The notes beneath the pieces were generated by a model, which saw only the letters and a program-made list of their open reading frames with translations, was not told where the DNA came from and ran no database searches. The translations under genes were made by a program, and so were the position numbers. A stretch of 45,528 bases of DNA from an uncultured Spartobacteria bacterium (GTDB lineage: Bacteria > Verrucomicrobiota > Verrucomicrobiia > Chthoniobacterales > Terrimicrobiaceae), in NCBI GenBank assembly GCA_937919825.1, contig CALFPA010000054.1, positions 1 to 45,528 on the forward strand, written 5' to 3'. This document shows, piece by piece, positions 43,616 through 45,528 of the stretch (within the stretch, counting starts at the first letter, position 1; the number at the start of each line of letters is the position of its first letter).

Positions 43616-45412
43616 CTACTTCATGGTTCCGGGAATGACCCGGCAAAAATACGCGCCCTGCGGCTTGCCCGAGGCGCGCTGGCCGTCGATGACGGGTTCG
43701 AGAAAAAGCTCGCCGGCGGGGAGCTCGACTTCCATGCGAATGCACTCGGTGTCGGCGGGGATTTCAGCAGTGATCGTTTTGCCGGCGAGGTCCAGGCGGG
43801 CCACGCCATTCGCGAACGCCTTCGGCTCGGGAGATTCAGCAGGACGCTGGCGGAGTTCGAGGGTGTAGATGCCGGGAGTTTTTACATCGACCAGCCAGCC
43901 TCCAATGGCGCCATCGGTGCCCATGTTTTTTTTGCCTTCCTGCCAGCCGAGCAAATTCTCCTGCTCCCATGTGCCACCCGAGAGTTTTTCCTGGGTGGCG
44001 CGGCTGGGTTGCCAATCCATGCAGGTGAGATCGACTGGGCCGAGGCCGGGCAAGCCGACAATGAAAGGTTGGATCGACATCGCCTCGGCGCGCACGGAAT
44101 TCCACCAATCCAGATGTGCCTGGCGGAGCCGGTTGGTGATTTCGGGGTTTGCTGCGGCGATGTTGTTTTTTTGGCCGGGGTCGGCTTCCAGATCATAAAG
44201 TTCCTCGCCGTTGACGAGGCTGTAACGCTGGTCGCGGACGGAGGCGTTCAGGAAGGGGAGTTTTTTTTCAGGTGTTCCTGAAGCCCAGCGTGCCACATGG
44301 GTGGGCACCACGCGGTCGGACCAATCGGCGGGCTGTTTGCCTGTGAGCAGGATTGGTAGGAGCGAGCGGCCATCGGATTCAGGGAATTTGGAGAGATCGA
44401 GCGAACACGCTTGCGCGAGGGTGGGGAGGATATCGTAGAGCGAGCCGAGGGTGTTGACTTTTTGGTCTGCGGGGAAATGCCCTGGCCACGAGAAAACGGC
44501 TGGAATCCTGACGCCGCCTTGGTATGCGGAGCCTTTCGTGGCGCGCAGGCCGCCATTGAAATCCCCGGGCCGGGGCGAACCTCCGAGTGCGGAGCCGTTG
44601 TCCCCGAGGAAAATGACGATCGTCTCGCGGTCGAGGCCGTCTTTGGCGAGTTCGGCGAGCATTTTTCCGAGTTCGGAGTCGAGGTTCGTGATCATGCCGT
44701 AGAATTTGGCGAGGTTTTTCGGCAGGCCCGCGTCGAGGTAGGGCTTGGCCCATTCTTTGCCAATCTGGAGCGGCACATGCGGGGCGTTGAGCGGGAGGTA
44801 GCAGAACCAGGGTTTTTTCTCGGCACGGATCCACTTGAGCGCCTCATCGACGAAAATATCGGTCATATAGCCCTTGTAGGGTTTCCACTGGCCGTTCTCC
44901 TGGAGGTGGGGGTCGAACATGGTGTTTCCCCAAAAATCGGGGGTCTGGCCCGTGGCTCCTCCGCCCACGAGCAGGGTGTGCTGGAATCCGCGGTCGATCG
45001 GGTGGAAGGGGCGGGGATCGCCGAGGTGCCATTTTCCAAAAATCGCTGTGCGGTAGCCGGACTTCGCAAACGCATCGGCCATTGTCGGGACTCCCGCGCG
45101 CAGGATATTTCGTCCCTCGATGGTGTGGGTGACGCTTGAACGAAATTCGTGCCGGCCGGTCAGCAATGCCGCCCGCGAGGGCGAGCAGGTCGGGCTGGCG
45201 AGAAAATCCGTGAATCGAACGCCCGAGGCCGCCAGAGCGTCGAGGTGAGGGGTTTTCAGGATGGGGTTCCCTTGGAAACCTGCATCGCCGAAGCCTTGGT
45301 CGTCGGTCATGACGAGCAGCACATTTGGGCGGGAGGGCTCGGGATTTTCAGCCGCAAACGCGAAGCCTGCAACAGCAATCAATGCGAAAACGGGGGTCAG
45401 TAGTTTTTTCAT
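43616..45412 (-). CDS. Secreted S1-family sulfatase
   Basis: A 598-residue sulfatase with signal peptide MKKLLTPVFALIAVAGFAFA. The canonical activation motif is present, SPTCSPSRAALLTGRHE, with Cys76 as the formylglycine precursor. Metal ligands and active-site motifs are in order: LLVMTDDQGFGDAG, AIFGKWHLGDPRPF, and IVIFLGDNGSALGG. About 150 residues after the usual sulfatase core (from SIQPFIVGLPGLGPVDL) form an extra beta-rich domain with GIYTLELRQRPAE. The frame extends to a TTG at 45424, but the ATG at 45412 is used because the signal peptide follows directly; it lies 8 bases after the stop of the Thr-Pro-tailed gene. Predicted to desulfate a glycan outside the cytoplasm. Unlike the sulfatase at 13372-14661, all activation residues are standard. 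Confidence 0.92.
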   Translation of the reverse strand: MKKLLTPVFALIAVAGFAFAAENPEPSRPNVLLVMTDDQGFGDAGFQGNPILKTPHLDALAASGVRFTDFLASPTCSPSRAALLTGRHEFRSSVTHTIEGRNILRAGVPTMADAFAKSGYRTAIFGKWHLGDPRPFHPIDRGFQHTLLVGGGATGQTPDFWGNTMFDPHLQENGQWKPYKGYMTDIFVDEALKWIRAEKKPWFCYLPLNAPHVPLQIGKEWAKPYLDAGLPKNLAKFYGMITNLDSELGKMLAELAKDGLDRETIVIFLGDNGSALGGSPRPGDFNGGLRATKGSAYQGGVRIPAVFSWPGHFPADQKVNTLGSLYDILPTLAQACSLDLSKFPESDGRSLLPILLTGKQPADWSDRVVPTHVARWASGTPEKKLPFLNASVRDQRYSLVNGEELYDLEADPGQKNNIAAANPEITNRLRQAHLDWWNSVRAEAMSIQPFIVGLPGLGPVDLTCMDWQPSRATQEKLSGGTWEQENLLGWQEGKKNMGTDGAIGGWLVDVKTPGIYTLELRQRPAESPEPKAFANGVARLDLAGKTITAEIPADTECIRMEVELPAGELFLEPVIDGQRASGKPQGAYFCRVIPGTMK

Positions 45413-45420
45413 AGGAGGGA

Positions 45421-45528
45421 TCAAGGCTGGGCCGGAGCGGGAGGGTTTGGAGGCGTGGGCGTGGGCGTGGGCGTGGGCGTGGGCGTGGGCGTGGGCGTGG
45501 GCGTTGGCGTGGGCGTGGGCGTGGGCGT
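45421..45528 (-). CDS. C-terminal end of a protein with Thr-Pro repeat tail (partial)
   Basis: The last 35 codons of a gene that enters from the right edge. Read on the minus strand in one frame they give thirteen Thr-Pro pairs followed by PNPPAPAQP and TGA at 45421-45423. The hexamer repeat keeps this frame throughout, and the stop sits 8 bases before the sulfatase ATG, as expected for an operon neighbour. Thr-Pro tails usually act as extended linkers at the cell surface. The function cannot be told, as the body of the gene is outside the window. Confidence 0.5.
   Translation of the reverse strand, partial: TPTPTPTPTPTPTPTPTPTPTPTPTPPNPPAPAQP
45452..45528 (+). repeat. Hexanucleotide tandem repeat GGGCGT (about 12.5 units, continues past window)
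   Basis: Near-perfect tandem copies of GGGCGT run to the window edge, with one substitution at 45505 (GGG to TGG) that is silent on the minus strand (Pro CCC to CCA). The unit is six bases, so gain or loss of copies would lengthen or shorten the encoded Thr-Pro tail without shifting frame. Confidence 0.9.

Overview
The window is most likely from a carbohydrate-degrading member of the Verrucomicrobiota. The evidence is a dense set of secreted glycoside hydrolases and sulfatases with LamG-type domains, a very large prepilin-like protein resembling the Verru_Chthon cassette families, a beta-strand-repeat surface protein with a PEP-CTERM-type sorting signal, and a tig-clpP-clpX housekeeping block. 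Most of the window is moderately GC-rich; the middle of the prepilin-like gene is clearly AT-rich. No tRNA, rRNA, CRISPR array or insertion sequence was recognised.

Layout. (1) Positions 1-24321, all on the minus strand, hold a polysaccharide-utilisation region read from right to left: GH2 glycosidase, GH95-like enzyme with an inserted LamG domain, GH106-like enzyme, sulfatase, esterase, GH36-like enzyme, EF-hand membrane protein, GH78-like rhamnosidase, frameshifted prepilin-like protein, LamG-containing secreted protein and an L-fucose/L-arabinose isomerase-like enzyme cut by the window edge. Genes abut or overlap by one to four bases at several junctions. (2) Positions 24574-24977 hold the wreck of a DUF4143-type ATPase, followed by an AraC-type regulator (24994-25917, minus) that is the obvious candidate regulator of region 1. 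(3) Positions 26134-29763 (plus) encode the surface repeat protein, interrupted by one in-frame TAA. (4) Positions 29976-34838 (minus) are core genes: clpX, clpP, tig, queH and gpmA. (5) Positions 34986-36167 (plus) encode a GT87-like membrane glycosyltransferase. (6) Positions 36170-45528 (minus) form a second sugar locus: the tail of a protein ending in Thr-Pro repeats, a sulfatase, a GH95 fucosidase without signal peptide, a sodium:solute symporter, a lipoprotein with a GH-A-type glycosidase fold, and an MFS transporter.

Taken together, the enzymes fit breakdown of a sulfated glycan carrying fucose and/or rhamnose (and galactose): sulfatases and esterase strip substituents, the GH106/GH78/GH95/GH2/GH36-type enzymes trim the sugars outside the cytoplasm, the SSS and MFS carriers import products, and the isomerase starts catabolism of the deoxy-sugar or pentose. 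The substrate is inferred from family membership, not shown by the sequence. Several genes carry lesions or unusual architectures: a C9-tract frameshift, an in-frame stop, a degraded ATPase, a sulfatase lacking the usual Arg of its activation motif, a LamG domain in apparently permuted order, and an esterase whose N-terminus looks like the start of a beta-helix protein.
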